Assembly (NCBI GenBank): GCA_017446645.1
Contig: JAFSQO010000278.1
Span: 1 to 7,977, forward strand
Source: Synergistaceae bacterium
Lineage (GTDB): Bacteria > Synergistota > Synergistia > Synergistales > Aminobacteriaceae
Reading direction: 5' to 3'
DNA length: 7,977 nucleotides
The translations under genes and the position numbers were made by a program. The notes under the pieces are model-generated. The model was not told the DNA's origin. It searched no databases and worked only from the letters and a program-made list of their open reading frames with translations. Below are positions 1 to 5,989 of the stretch, one piece after another. Position 1 is the stretch's first letter. Every line of letters begins with the position of its first letter.

Positions 1-220
1 CGTTAATGTCATGTTCTTTCAGAAAAGTGATTATGTCATTATGAAGTCTCTTAGCTTCTACGAACAACATTTTGATTGCGTTCTGCTGCTGTGAATTCAG
101 GTGAGAGAAGTCAATTTTCACACGCCAAACTCGGCAAATCTGCTCTTTTCTTCGGAGCTTCGTTGCCCTGCCTGCTTCTCGTATTTGTTCGTTCTTAGCT
201 AATCTTTCATCTTCTGTCAT
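1..220 (-). CDS. tnpB: TnpB/OrfB-like protein of an IS200/IS605-type element, N-terminal part only (runs off left edge)
   Basis: The minus strand is open from an ATG at 220 to the window edge, giving 73 complete codons and no stop. After a charged lead (MTEDERLAKNEQIREAG) the protein reads CRVWRVKIDFSHLN, then MLFVEAKRLHNDI. This pattern, a short beta strand 'x-KID-S-L' followed by a helix with '(M/L)F-EAK--(Y/H)ND', is the usual start of TnpB/OrfB proteins of the IS200/IS605 and IS607 groups, which are RNA-guided nucleases of transposons. The RuvC part lies outside the window, so activity and completeness cannot be judged. It belongs to a different TnpB subfamily from the one at 3119-4189. 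In-frame CTG, GTG and TTG codons lie just upstream of the ATG, and an in-frame TAA lies before those. The ribosome binding site is weak (GGTG), so the exact start is uncertain. It lies 82 bp downstream of the aminotransferase gene on the same strand. Confidence 0.7.
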   Translation of the reverse strand, partial: MTEDERLAKNEQIREAGRATKLRRKEQICRVWRVKIDFSHLNSQQQNAIKMLFVEAKRLHNDIITFLKEHDIN

Positions 221-302
221 AGTCAACACCAGAAAAATTATACTATATTATGCAATTCATAGAAGTGAGAGTATTCTTGCATGTTTAGGATAAAATTATT
301 AT
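221..302 (-). promoter_or_regulatory. A+T-rich leader of the left-edge tnpB with a -10-like box; possible element left end
   Basis: Read on the minus strand, this spacer holds TATAAT about 17-22 nt before the tnpB ATG, and a 6-bp inverted repeat ATGCAA/TTGCAT with about 21 nt between the arms (plus-strand TGCAA near 250-255 and TTGCA near 276-281). No good -35 box lies at the right spacing. The region probably holds the left end and promoter of the edge tnpB element. I see no compact hairpin like those of the 3119 element, and no clear terminator for the aminotransferase gene that ends at 303. Confidence 0.25.
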
Positions 303-1385
303 TTACGAGATTACCTGCTTTATGATTCTCATTCCCTCCCTGACGAGATTAATATCTGCCTGACTTCCCATGTGTCCGACCCTGAAGACTTTACCGGATA
401 AGCTCCCATAATTGCCTCCGATTGCTAGCCCCCTATCACGCAGGGCACTGTTAAATTCAGGCCATGTGAATCTTTCAGGAATATAGAACGCGCTGACAGT
501 AGGCGAACAGATTGCTTCACTCTTGGGGAATAGCTTCAAACCCATATCGAGTCCCAGAGTCCTGCAAAGTTTCGCTGCTTCTTCGTGACGAGCTATAGCC
601 TTTTCGACTCCTTCAAGCATTATATTATTCAGCGAGATGTTCAACGCCTTCATGCTCTGCCAGTCATGAGTGTAAGGCATGTACTCTCTGTCAGGAACTT
701 CGCGCCAACTCATATAAGCCTCATAGCCCGAATAATTTACGTCTTGAATAACTTCCCATGCTCTGGGCGAAATACTTGAGAGTGAAAGAGTCGGAGTCAT
801 TGACAAAACTTTTTGCGAACCAAGCAAGCCTATATCAATATTACACTCGTCAACGTTGAGTGAAGCACCGCCTGCACTTGATACAAAATCCACGATGAAT
901 AAAGCATTAACTTCATGAGCGATCTTCCCTAACTCAGCAAGATTTGTAGTTAGTGTCCCCGAAGGTGTCTCGCAGTGTACAGCAGTGATGACTTTGGGTG
1001 AAAATCTTTTTGCGTGTTCGTAAACTTTTTGTGAATCAGGGATCGAGTCATATTCAAATCCGCAGACTTCAGCATTAACCCCGAAGGACTTGGCCATGTC
1101 AGCAAAGCCCTCGCCGAATAAGCCTGATGATACGGCCAGCAGTTTTTCGCCTGGTCTTAACGTACATTTCAGTGCAGCCCATAATATCGACATTGCCTCG
1201 CCTGAAGTAATGGTTATAGTATTTCGAGTGTGCAGTAATCTTTGAGTCAAATTCTGATTCTCTCGATATAATGCAAAGAATTCGTGCTCTAAATCCGAGC
1301 TTGCGTAGTCTTTGCTCCATGCCTTGCGAATGTTTTCCGGGATGCTTACGGGGCCTGGTACGAGTCCGATCTTATATTCTTGCAT
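303..1385 (-). CDS. Class V aminotransferase (alanine/serine--glyoxylate or serine--pyruvate aminotransferase-like)
   Basis: This is a 360-residue cytosolic PLP-dependent enzyme of the class V (fold type I) aminotransferases, about normal length for the alanine-glyoxylate/serine-pyruvate group. Visible family signs are GLVPGPVSIP near the N-terminus (8-16), the cofactor-site segment TSGEAM (60-65), HCETPSGT (137-144), VDFVSSAGG with the PLP-nitrogen aspartate at 166, and GSQKVLSMTP with the predicted Schiff-base lysine at 192. The C-terminal small domain ends with an RVGHMG segment (336-341 region). The family moves an amino group between small amino acids and glyoxylate or pyruvate. In some anaerobes relatives act on 2-aminoethylphosphonate or have unknown substrates, so the substrate is not assigned. 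The ATG is fixed by an in-frame TAA immediately upstream. The nearest Shine-Dalgarno-like GGGAG is about 15 nt away, which is long. The gene is divergent from the cupin gene and has its own promoter region. Confidence 0.88.
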   Translation of the reverse strand: MQEYKIGLVPGPVSIPENIRKAWSKDYASSDLEHEFFALYRENQNLTQRLLHTRNTITITSGEAMSILWAALKCTLRPGEKLLAVSSGLFGEGFADMAKSFGVNAEVCGFEYDSIPDSQKVYEHAKRFSPKVITAVHCETPSGTLTTNLAELGKIAHEVNALFIVDFVSSAGGASLNVDECNIDIGLLGSQKVLSMTPTLSLSSISPRAWEVIQDVNYSGYEAYMSWREVPDREYMPYTHDWQSMKALNISLNNIMLEGVEKAIARHEEAAKLCRTLGLDMGLKLFPKSEAICSPTVSAFYIPERFTWPEFNSALRDRGLAIGGNYGSLSGKVFRVGHMGSQADINLVREGMRIIKQVIS

Positions 1386-1486
1386 TTATGTAAATAACAA
1401 CTCCCTGACAATATGCTTAATGTGTAATAATTATATTATTATAGTATTCGAGATATTATAAAATAAACAGGAGATATTATTTTTTT
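1386..1486. promoter_or_regulatory. Divergent A+T-rich promoter region between the aminotransferase and cupin genes
   Basis: This 101-bp spacer must supply the starts of both divergent genes. On the minus strand, TATAAT occurs at 1443-1438 and again at 1460-1455. On the plus strand, TATAAA occurs at 1457-1462. None has a convincing TTGACA-like partner at 16-18 bp, so I do not assign start sites. The cupin gene has GGAG at 1470-1473, 13 nt before its ATG, a longer spacing than elsewhere in the window. Confidence 0.35.
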
Positions 1487-1957
1487 ATGGAACGTTCGGA
1501 AATTTTAAAGGCATCATACAGATTAATCAGGCACTCAGAAGGCGGATGGTTCAGGGAATTATACACGGCATCTACCACTCATGACAACAGGCCGTTAGCT
1601 GGCAGCATTTACTTTTTGCTGGACGGTGAGGAAATCTCACATTTTCACCAAATAGACTGCGATGAAATCTGGTACTATCACGAGGGCTGCGGAATGAAAA
1701 TCACTGTGCTGAACGATAACGCAATGAGCGAATATTTTTTAGGCCCAGACATTGAGAACGGCCAAAACTTTTTCGTAGTAATTCCCCAAAATGCAATTTT
1801 CGCAGCAGAAAATCTCGACAAAGAAGGGGGCTTCACTTTCGTCTCGTGCGTAACGACTCCGAAATTCAGATACGAGGGCTTCAGGCTTGTGAGCAAATTT
1901 GAGATAAGAGCCAAGTATCCTGACATTGCCGACAAAATAGAATACCTGGCATACTGA
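1487..1957 (+). CDS. DUF985 (cupin_5) family protein
   Basis: This 156-residue cytosolic protein is a single-domain cupin of the DUF985 family. Family hallmarks appear in order: the N-terminal L-x-x-H-x-EGGW-x-RE-Y pattern (HSEGGWFRELY, 16-26), SIYFLL (40-45), and the conserved SHFHQIDCDEIWYYHEG stretch (51-67). The latter supplies candidate metal or ligand contacts (His52, His54, Glu60, His65). Next come a 'LGPD..NGQ-FFVVIP' strand pair (about 84-100) and the closing 'FVSCVTTPKFRYEGF' motif (about 118-132). Members adopt the beta-barrel cupin fold. Sugar-isomerase-like or metal-dependent roles have been suggested, but no physiological reaction is established. The ATG directly precedes the conserved N-terminal motif, so the start is sound. 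The gene is divergent from the aminotransferase. Its stop is 7 bp from the stop of the convergent exported-protein gene, and no hairpin terminator fits between them. Confidence 0.88.
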   Translation: MERSEILKASYRLIRHSEGGWFRELYTASTTHDNRPLAGSIYFLLDGEEISHFHQIDCDEIWYYHEGCGMKITVLNDNAMSEYFLGPDIENGQNFFVVIPQNAIFAAENLDKEGGFTFVSCVTTPKFRYEGFRLVSKFEIRAKYPDIADKIEYLAY

Positions 1958-1964
1958 AATAAGA

Positions 1965-2423
1965 TCATAAGGCAGACAAAAGTGCTTCGGCGAAAATCAC
2001 GATTTCTGACTCATCAAGGGCATTGCTCTCTATCGTCAGGGTCACGTTATCGTCAACTCTTACTGCAAGTGATAAGGGTAAATTCTCGTTAGTCTCAAGG
2101 ATTGCCCGCCTGCCTGCTGCGTCTATAACCTTATAGCCTGAACTCGAAGGGAATAATCCGCCGGAGTCTTTCACTTTGTCAGGAACGTAAAGAGTTCCGG
2201 GGCCTTTGCCTTCCATTAGGATGACCTGCACTTCACAGCGCGGAGCCTCTCTAACGTAGCTTTTATAGACACAACGGCCAAGATTTATATTATCCGGCTG
2301 AGTCACTAACGGCACGACCTGTTCACCTGCTGACTTCCAGCCTGCGACTTTGTCGGGAAGCTCTAAAGCACTTGCAAAAGACGGTAATAACAGCAACGCC
2401 AACACTACTAAAAATTTTCTCAT
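1965..2423 (-). CDS. Small exported protein of unknown function
   Basis: The protein has 152 residues from the ATG at 2423. I chose this start because CAGGAGGT lies 7 nt upstream and because a classical signal peptide follows: Arg-Lys at 2-3, a hydrophobic Leu/Val/Ala core (4-13) and a likely type I cleavage site after Ala-Ser-Ala at 17-19. There is no lipobox. The mature part of about 133 residues starts LELPDKVAGWK and contains two cysteines about a dozen residues apart (GRC...PRCEV), which could pair outside the membrane. It alternates short beta-strand-like stretches and ends in a hydrophobic helix (VIFAEALLSAL). I recognise no family. The ATG shares one base with the stop of the DUF4416 gene (TAATG), so the two are almost certainly co-transcribed and translationally coupled. 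A longer in-frame start 8 codons upstream at 2447 would put residues before the signal peptide and is disfavoured. Confidence 0.75.
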   Translation of the reverse strand: MRKFLVVLALLLLPSFASALELPDKVAGWKSAGEQVVPLVTQPDNINLGRCVYKSYVREAPRCEVQVILMEGKGPGTLYVPDKVKDSGGLFPSSSGYKVIDAAGRRAILETNENLPLSLAVRVDDNVTLTIESNALDESEIVIFAEALLSAL

Positions 2424-2935
2424 TAGTTTTTTACCTCCTGAAGCCATAATTTGCGGACCTGACTTAAAAATTTATCGTAGCACCTGCTCTGAAAATCCGG
2501 GAAAGTATAATCGAAGCTCTGCCACTGCTTGAACCTGAATCTCAAGGTAACTTCTGCGTAAATTCCGTCACGCAAGTAAATCCTGTGTGCATGATCCTTA
2601 GTCGACGCAAGTATCAACCTCGCACCGTCTATATATCCTGGGTCAATGTTGACGGCCCTGACTGGCTGACGGCTCTGTGCTTCAATCTCTATTGCCTGAT
2701 GTTTCCAGTCGGCAAGTCCTCCGGCACTGACTAATCCTGGGAAACAAAAAAATTTACGGGTCAGGTTCGGGTCTATCTCATCATAATAATTCGTCTTGTC
2801 AAAAGGGACTGGCTCACTTTGAAGTTCAGGAACTCCCCAGATTTTGGCAAGCTCGTTGACGCTCCATGTAAGTAAATCCTGATTATCTGAAGGATAAAGT
2901 ATCCCTGTTATTCTCTTTACTCTAGGTTCTCTCAC
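2423..2935 (-). CDS. DUF4416 family protein
   Basis: This 170-residue protein starts at a GTG (2935), supported by GAGG at 2947-2944 with an 8-nt spacer. The frame is open further upstream to 3007, but those extra codons run into the mobile element. The sequence matches my memory of DUF4416: an N-terminal 'VKRITGILY' strand, a FDKTNYYDEIDPNLTRKFFCFPGLV segment (split about 45-70), 'VNIDPGYID-ARLILASTKDHAHRIYL-DGIYAEVTL' near the centre, and 'FPDFQS' near the C-terminus. The NIDPGY and TKDH-HRIYL motifs are the strongest signs. The family is often annotated as a GTP-binding protein without good support, and its function is unknown. It is found in Synergistota, Thermotogota, deltaproteobacteria and similar lineages. 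It is the first gene of a two-gene unit with the exported protein. The mobile element's left end lies about 60 bp upstream, within or close to its promoter. Confidence 0.83.
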   Translation of the reverse strand: MREPRVKRITGILYPSDNQDLLTWSVNELAKIWGVPELQSEPVPFDKTNYYDEIDPNLTRKFFCFPGLVSAGGLADWKHQAIEIEAQSRQPVRAVNIDPGYIDGARLILASTKDHAHRIYLRDGIYAEVTLRFRFKQWQSFDYTFPDFQSRCYDKFLSQVRKLWLQEVKN

Positions 2936-3004
2936 AGCAATGACCTCGCTATAATTAATTACGAAAATTTTAGCAGATATAGTATCATGTTTTTCGCAAG
3001 GACA

Positions 3005-3024
3005 CACGTGACTTTAGTCATGTG
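3005..3024 (+). repeat. Left-end hairpin of the IS200/IS605-type element
   Basis: The arms CACGTGAC and GTCATGTG surround a TTTA loop and form an 8-bp stem with one G-T wobble at the fourth pair. The core GACTTTAGTC is identical to that of the right-end hairpin. Such structures are the sites where TnpA binds single-stranded DNA in this family. Confidence 0.75.
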
Positions 3025-3065
3025 AGGAATTGTGCTATATTTTCTTTGTCGTTTTCGCTGATACA

Positions 3066-3093
3066 TTGAGTTATAAGTGAAATATTGTATAAT
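3066..3093 (+). promoter_or_regulatory. Predicted sigma-70-type promoter of tnpB
   Basis: A -35-like TTGAGT (3066-3071) and a perfect -10 TATAAT (3088-3093) are separated by 16 bp. This predicts a start near 3100 and a short leader of about 20 nt, just long enough to include the ribosome binding site. Confidence 0.55.
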
Positions 3094-3105
3094 TTCTTAC
3101 ATAAA

Positions 3106-3113
3106 AGGAGGTG
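3106..3113 (+). promoter_or_regulatory. Strong ribosome binding site deciding the tnpB start
   Basis: AAAGGAGGTG lies about 6 nt before the ATG at 3119. It shows that translation begins there and not at the in-frame ATG at 3077, which lies upstream of the -10 box. Confidence 0.8.
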
Positions 3114-3118
3114 AAAAT

Positions 3119-4189
3119 ATGTACTTAACTGTAAAAAATCAACTTAGGAATTACTCAGTTCGAGAATATGAAATTCTTCGTAAACTTTGCAGATTATCTA
3201 AAAATCTCTATAACGAAGCTCTTTACAGTGTCCGAAAATATTTCTTTGCTGAACGTAAATATCTGCGTTATGAGAATAATTACTATGTCTGCAAGACCAG
3301 CGAGAATTATAGGGCTTTGAATACTGACGTAGCACAGCAGACTTTAAAAGTCGTTGACCGTTGCTTTAAATCCTTTTTTGCTCTGATTAGTAAAGCTAAA
3401 TCCGGTTCTTATCAATTTAATCAGATAAGTCTCCCGCACTACTTAGATAAAGAAGGATATTTTTCGCTGATTATCCCGCCTGAAATTAGCGTAAATCTTG
3501 ATTATGATAAATATTTAGCTGTTGACTTAGGACTTGATAATCTTGCTTCTTGTGTAACAAGCGAGGGGGCATCGTTCATTATCGATGGGAAACAAATAAA
3601 ATCTTACAATCGCTTATACAATAAAGAGAACGCAAAACTTCAGAGTATTTTAGCTAAACAGCAAATCAAATATTTCTCTAAAAGGCAATATCTCAATCTT
3701 CAAAAACGTAATGCCAGGATAAATTACGCTATGAGTGTCGCAGCAAGAAAAATTATTAGCTACTGTATTGATAATCACATAGGTAATATAGTTGTTGGCT
3801 ATAATCCATACTGGAAACGCAATATTAATATCGGCAGCCATAATAACCAGAATTTTGTTCAGATACCGCACGGCTTGATGCGTGAGAAATTAAATTATCT
3901 GTGTGAACTTTACGGAATAAAATATTATGAACAAGAAGAGAGCTATACATCAAAGGCTTCTTTCTTTGATAATGACAAACTACCCGTATACAACGCAGAT
4001 AACCCGCAAAGTTACACGTTCAGCGGTAAAAGAATAACGCGCGGACAGTATATGACATCAACATGTTATATACTCAATGCAGATATAAACGGAGCATTAA
4101 ATATATTACGCAAATGTAATCTGATAAGTCTTAAGGCTTTACAGGATAGAGGCTGTGTAAACCAGCCCCAGCGAATAAGGGTATTCTGA
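3119..4189 (+). CDS. tnpB: TnpB, RNA-guided RuvC nuclease of an IS200/IS605-type element, apparently shortened before RuvC-I
   Basis: The 356-residue protein starts MYLTVKNQLRNYS and has a helical N-terminal part (SKNLYNEALY, then VAQQTLKVVDRCFKSFF), as in TnpB. The split RuvC nuclease is complete at its key residues: Asp136 in LAVDLGLDNLASC (RuvC-I), Glu274 in QEESYTSKASFFD (RuvC-II) and Asp322 in NADINGALNILRK (RuvC-III). Between RuvC-II and RuvC-III, where many TnpBs carry a CxxC...CxxC zinc finger, this one has FSGKRITRGQY and no cysteine pairs; a known TnpB subgroup looks like this. RuvC-I comes early (136, against 191 in the 408-residue ISDra2 TnpB). The sequence jumps from the strand YFSLIIPP straight to LDYDKYLAVDLG, so a block of about 55-70 residues, the second half of the wedge/beta-barrel region, seems absent. 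The frame is otherwise clean, so it may be a compact, altered or dead copy. TnpB cuts DNA next to a short motif, using an RNA from its own 3' end as guide. Confidence 0.9.
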   Translation: MYLTVKNQLRNYSVREYEILRKLCRLSKNLYNEALYSVRKYFFAERKYLRYENNYYVCKTSENYRALNTDVAQQTLKVVDRCFKSFFALISKAKSGSYQFNQISLPHYLDKEGYFSLIIPPEISVNLDYDKYLAVDLGLDNLASCVTSEGASFIIDGKQIKSYNRLYNKENAKLQSILAKQQIKYFSKRQYLNLQKRNARINYAMSVAARKIISYCIDNHIGNIVVGYNPYWKRNINIGSHNNQNFVQIPHGLMREKLNYLCELYGIKYYEQEESYTSKASFFDNDKLPVYNADNPQSYTFSGKRITRGQYMTSTCYILNADINGALNILRKCNLISLKALQDRGCVNQPQRIRVF

Positions 4190-4271
4190 AGCGGAAGTTT
4201 TCGAGTTCAGACATTAAGGCCGTGTACCAAACTTCACTGAAAGCTCGCGACTTTAGTCGTGAGTCGTTTAC
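4150..4271 (+). ncRNA. Probable omega RNA (reRNA) scaffold at the 3' end of tnpB; 5' end not defined
   Basis: In TnpB systems the guide RNA comes from the 3' end of the tnpB transcript and the element's right end, and continues into flanking DNA, whose first 16-20 nt act as guide. Here the expected scaffold covers the last codons of tnpB, the 3' non-coding stretch and the right-end hairpin. The guide would be 4272-4291, just upstream of the next gene. The position is by analogy. The sequence itself shows only the hairpin and the typical layout. Confidence 0.45.
4244..4263 (+). repeat. Right-end hairpin of the IS200/IS605-type element
   Basis: The arms CTCGCGAC and GTCGTGAG surround a TTTA loop and form an 8-bp stem with one wobble pair at the fourth position, the same position as in the left hairpin. 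The core GACTTTAGTC is shared with the left end. It also forms the last stem of the predicted guide-RNA scaffold. Confidence 0.78.
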
Positions 4272-4287
4272 TTAGCGAAATAATTTT

Positions 4288-4294
4288 AAGGAGG
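4288..4294 (+). promoter_or_regulatory. Ribosome binding site of the secreted-protein gene, next to the element's right end
   Basis: AAGGAGG is followed by a 7-nt spacer and the ATG at 4302. It begins only about 17 bp after the element's predicted right end. No -10/-35 pair is visible in that space, so transcription must come from inside or through the element. Confidence 0.75.
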
Positions 4295-4301
4295 CAACAT
4301 C

Positions 4302-5042
4302 ATGAAAAAATTTATGTGTGTGTTATTATTCATAACATTGTTCGCGTTTCAGTCAGCGTCAGAGTCAGAAGCAAAAGGCTCATGGCAGGAAGTCTACAAG
4401 AAGACGGCGCGCGCTTTTGTCGAGAAACACATCTTCCCGGACGGCGAAAGAATCGACGAAGACGAAATAATGTCAGGCAACTTTGCAGAAAACGAAATCG
4501 CTCTCTGTGACGTAAACAATGACGGCAAGCCTGAATTGCTCATAGCGTTTCAGTCAGGCTCGATGGCTTCAAAGCTCGAATATGTCTGCGGCTTCAACGA
4601 GAAAACTGGCAAGCTCACAATCGAGTATACGGGGTTCCCAGCCATAGAATTTTTCGATAACGGCTGTCTCAAGGAACTCGCTTCTCACAATCAGGGACTC
4701 GCCGGAGAATTCTGGCCGTACAGCTTCGCAAAGTATAATCCCAAAACGGGCAAGTATGAACATGCAGCCAGTGTTGACGCATGGAGCAAAGAAGATTTCC
4801 CGACAAATCCGTTCGAGAACGATAAACCATTCCCTGATGAAATTGACAAAACAGGGGACGGCTTCGTTTACTTTATCGATGACGAAAACATTGACAAGTT
4901 CGTAAATAATCCTGTTGATACACCGTCATATAAGGAATGGGAGAAGAGCTATATAGGCAACGCAAAAGTTATTAAGCCTGATTTTCTTCCGGCAAACAAG
5001 AAAGGACTCAATGCACTCAACAAGGCAATATCACAGCAATAG
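4302..5042 (+). CDS. Secreted protein of unknown function with an EF-hand/dockerin-like calcium loop
   Basis: The protein has 246 residues. It has a signal peptide (Lys-Lys at 2-3, hydrophobic core to about 17, and small residues suiting cleavage around 19-24), so it should be exported. Its clearest motif is LCDVNNDGKPELLIAF (68-83), in which D70-x-N72-x-D74-G75-x-x-E78 fits a short calcium-binding loop as found in dockerins, FG-GAP repeats and other secreted 'DxDxDG' proteins. There is only one such loop. The rest is rich in aromatic, Lys, Glu and Asp residues, and I do not recognise its family. The ATG is set by a strong ribosome binding site 7 nt upstream. The mobile element lies directly upstream, so the original promoter has been separated from the gene or replaced. 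The 3' end overlaps the convergent gene by 12 bp. Confidence 0.75.
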   Translation: MKKFMCVLLFITLFAFQSASESEAKGSWQEVYKKTARAFVEKHIFPDGERIDEDEIMSGNFAENEIALCDVNNDGKPELLIAFQSGSMASKLEYVCGFNEKTGKLTIEYTGFPAIEFFDNGCLKELASHNQGLAGEFWPYSFAKYNPKTGKYEHAASVDAWSKEDFPTNPFENDKPFPDEIDKTGDGFVYFIDDENIDKFVNNPVDTPSYKEWEKSYIGNAKVIKPDFLPANKKGLNALNKAISQQ

Positions 5043-5981
5043 ATCGCTGCCAATGCCTTCATGGTCTCTTGACTGTCCTGCTGCAAGCAATGCCATAGCC
5101 TGAGGCCCGATATTTGTGATAACGTCGTCAGGTTTTCTTGCTGCAAATTCTTCGGGTTGAGTTTTGGCCTCTTTCGCCTTAGCTTCCTGCTTGGGTTCCT
5201 GCTTCACCGCCTGAGCCTTGGCTTTCTTTTTTCTGGGCATGTCGATTAACAGGTAGCCTTGAACTTCTCCCTGCCACTCGCAGACCCTGAAAGCCTTACT
5301 CTTTCCTTCGGGAGGATTAGCGAGCCTCTGCCACTTTCCTCCCAGAGCCTCGATCTCACGGGTCCATGCCTGACCGACTGATGCCCACCATGTTATATCT
5401 TGAGCATCGTTTAAATCATCGGTGCAGTCATCAAGGGTAAATATTCCGGGTTTTAATTTCCTGAAAGCCATGAATCTTGCGCCGTTAGTCCCCTCAAGTC
5501 TCACTATAAATTCATCTCTATCCGGTAATTCATGGGCATTTAACTTTTCAAGACCTGAACCGAACAGCTTTTTCGCGGTCTCGTTAAGTCTCAATAATCC
5601 CCTTGACGAAATAGCAAACGGCACAGGAGCTTCCCACCAATCAGGATAACGCGGCTCATCAGGATACAGGGCAGTCTCAAGTGAATTAATGAATGAACCA
5701 GTATTGCTGACATAAAGCGCACGAATCTCATCAGGGTAATCAAGTTCATCTGGATTAACGGGCTTGACAATATTGCGCGAGACCAATTGCGGAAGGGTCT
5801 TCACCATAGCATCTGCACAGCCTCGTTCAACCAGAAAGACAAGCTGACCCTTCGTAAGGACTATCACGTCCCCAGAGTCAGGAATATAGACGGCGTACTC
5901 AGCATCAGAGCCGAATAACGTCCTCAAGAAATATAAAAGCGTTGAATCAGGGGTAAGCTGGCCTAAATTGTAAGTGCTCAC
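5031..5981 (-). CDS. Uncharacterised cytosolic protein, last gene of the ftsY operon; possible PAS-like segment
   Basis: The protein has 316 residues with a GTG start (5981), 8 bp after the ftsY stop; no other start codon keeps the N-terminal region. There is no signal peptide or membrane segment. Three parts can be seen. The first is an N-terminal domain (1-75, TLLYFLRTLFGSDAEYAVY...). The second is a middle part (117-190) in which 'PVPFAISSRGLLRLNETAKKLFG' (split) resembles the start of a PAS fold and 'FTLDDCTDDLND' its end. The third is a Lys/Ala/Glu/Gln-rich, probably unstructured linker (249-275), followed by a short tail ending GSDLLL. I do not recognise a named family, and the PAS likeness is pattern-based only. 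Operon placement suggests shared expression with the protein-targeting receptor. The 3' end overlaps the convergent secreted-protein gene by 12 bp. Confidence 0.72.
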   Translation of the reverse strand: MSTYNLGQLTPDSTLLYFLRTLFGSDAEYAVYIPDSGDVIVLTKGQLVFLVERGCADAMVKTLPQLVSRNIVKPVNPDELDYPDEIRALYVSNTGSFINSLETALYPDEPRYPDWWEAPVPFAISSRGLLRLNETAKKLFGSGLEKLNAHELPDRDEFIVRLEGTNGARFMAFRKLKPGIFTLDDCTDDLNDAQDITWWASVGQAWTREIEALGGKWQRLANPPEGKSKAFRVCEWQGEVQGYLLIDMPRKKKAKAQAVKQEPKQEAKAKEAKTQPEEFAARKPDDVITNIGPQAMALLAAGQSRDHEGIGSDLLL

Positions 5982-5989
5982 TGTTATTC

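Larger units (their letters stand above)
2990..4271 (+). mobile_element. Transposase-less IS200/IS605-type element (IS1341-like) with tnpB only; outer ends approximate
   Basis: The element carries one tnpB between two imperfect hairpins of the same size, stem pattern and loop (3005-3024 and 4244-4263), as expected for single-strand transposons of the IS200/IS605 family, which have subterminal hairpins instead of inverted repeats. There is no tnpA (Y1 transposase) gene, so movement would need TnpA supplied in trans. The right end is placed at the C of GTTTAC (4271), 8 nt past the hairpin foot, as in related elements. The left end is only estimated, at 10-20 nt before the left hairpin. These elements make no target duplication, so none can be used to fix the ends. 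It sits between the DUF4416 operon and a secreted-protein gene, and its tnpB is visibly more A+T-rich than the neighbouring genes. Confidence 0.75.

Noticed and set aside
1405..1440. Promoter CTGACA plus an A+T-rich -10 for the cupin gene
   Set aside because: At 17 bp spacing the -10 is TAATTA, a poor match. The better TATATT lies 21 bp away.
2424..2447. Longer start of the exported protein at 2447
   Set aside because: It would put eight residues before a typical signal peptide. CAGGAGGT points to the ATG at 2423.
2936..3007. Upstream extension of the DUF4416 gene to 3007
   Set aside because: The extra residues run into the mobile element's left hairpin and are not family-like. The GTG at 2935 has a good ribosome binding site.
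3077..3118. Upstream ATG of tnpB at 3077
   Set aside because: It lies before the predicted -10 box, and the ATG at 3119 has a near-perfect ribosome binding site and a family-like N-terminus.
4190..4243. Rho-independent terminator after tnpB
   Set aside because: No G+C-rich stem followed by a T run is present. The only strong hairpin is the element's end structure at 4244-4263.
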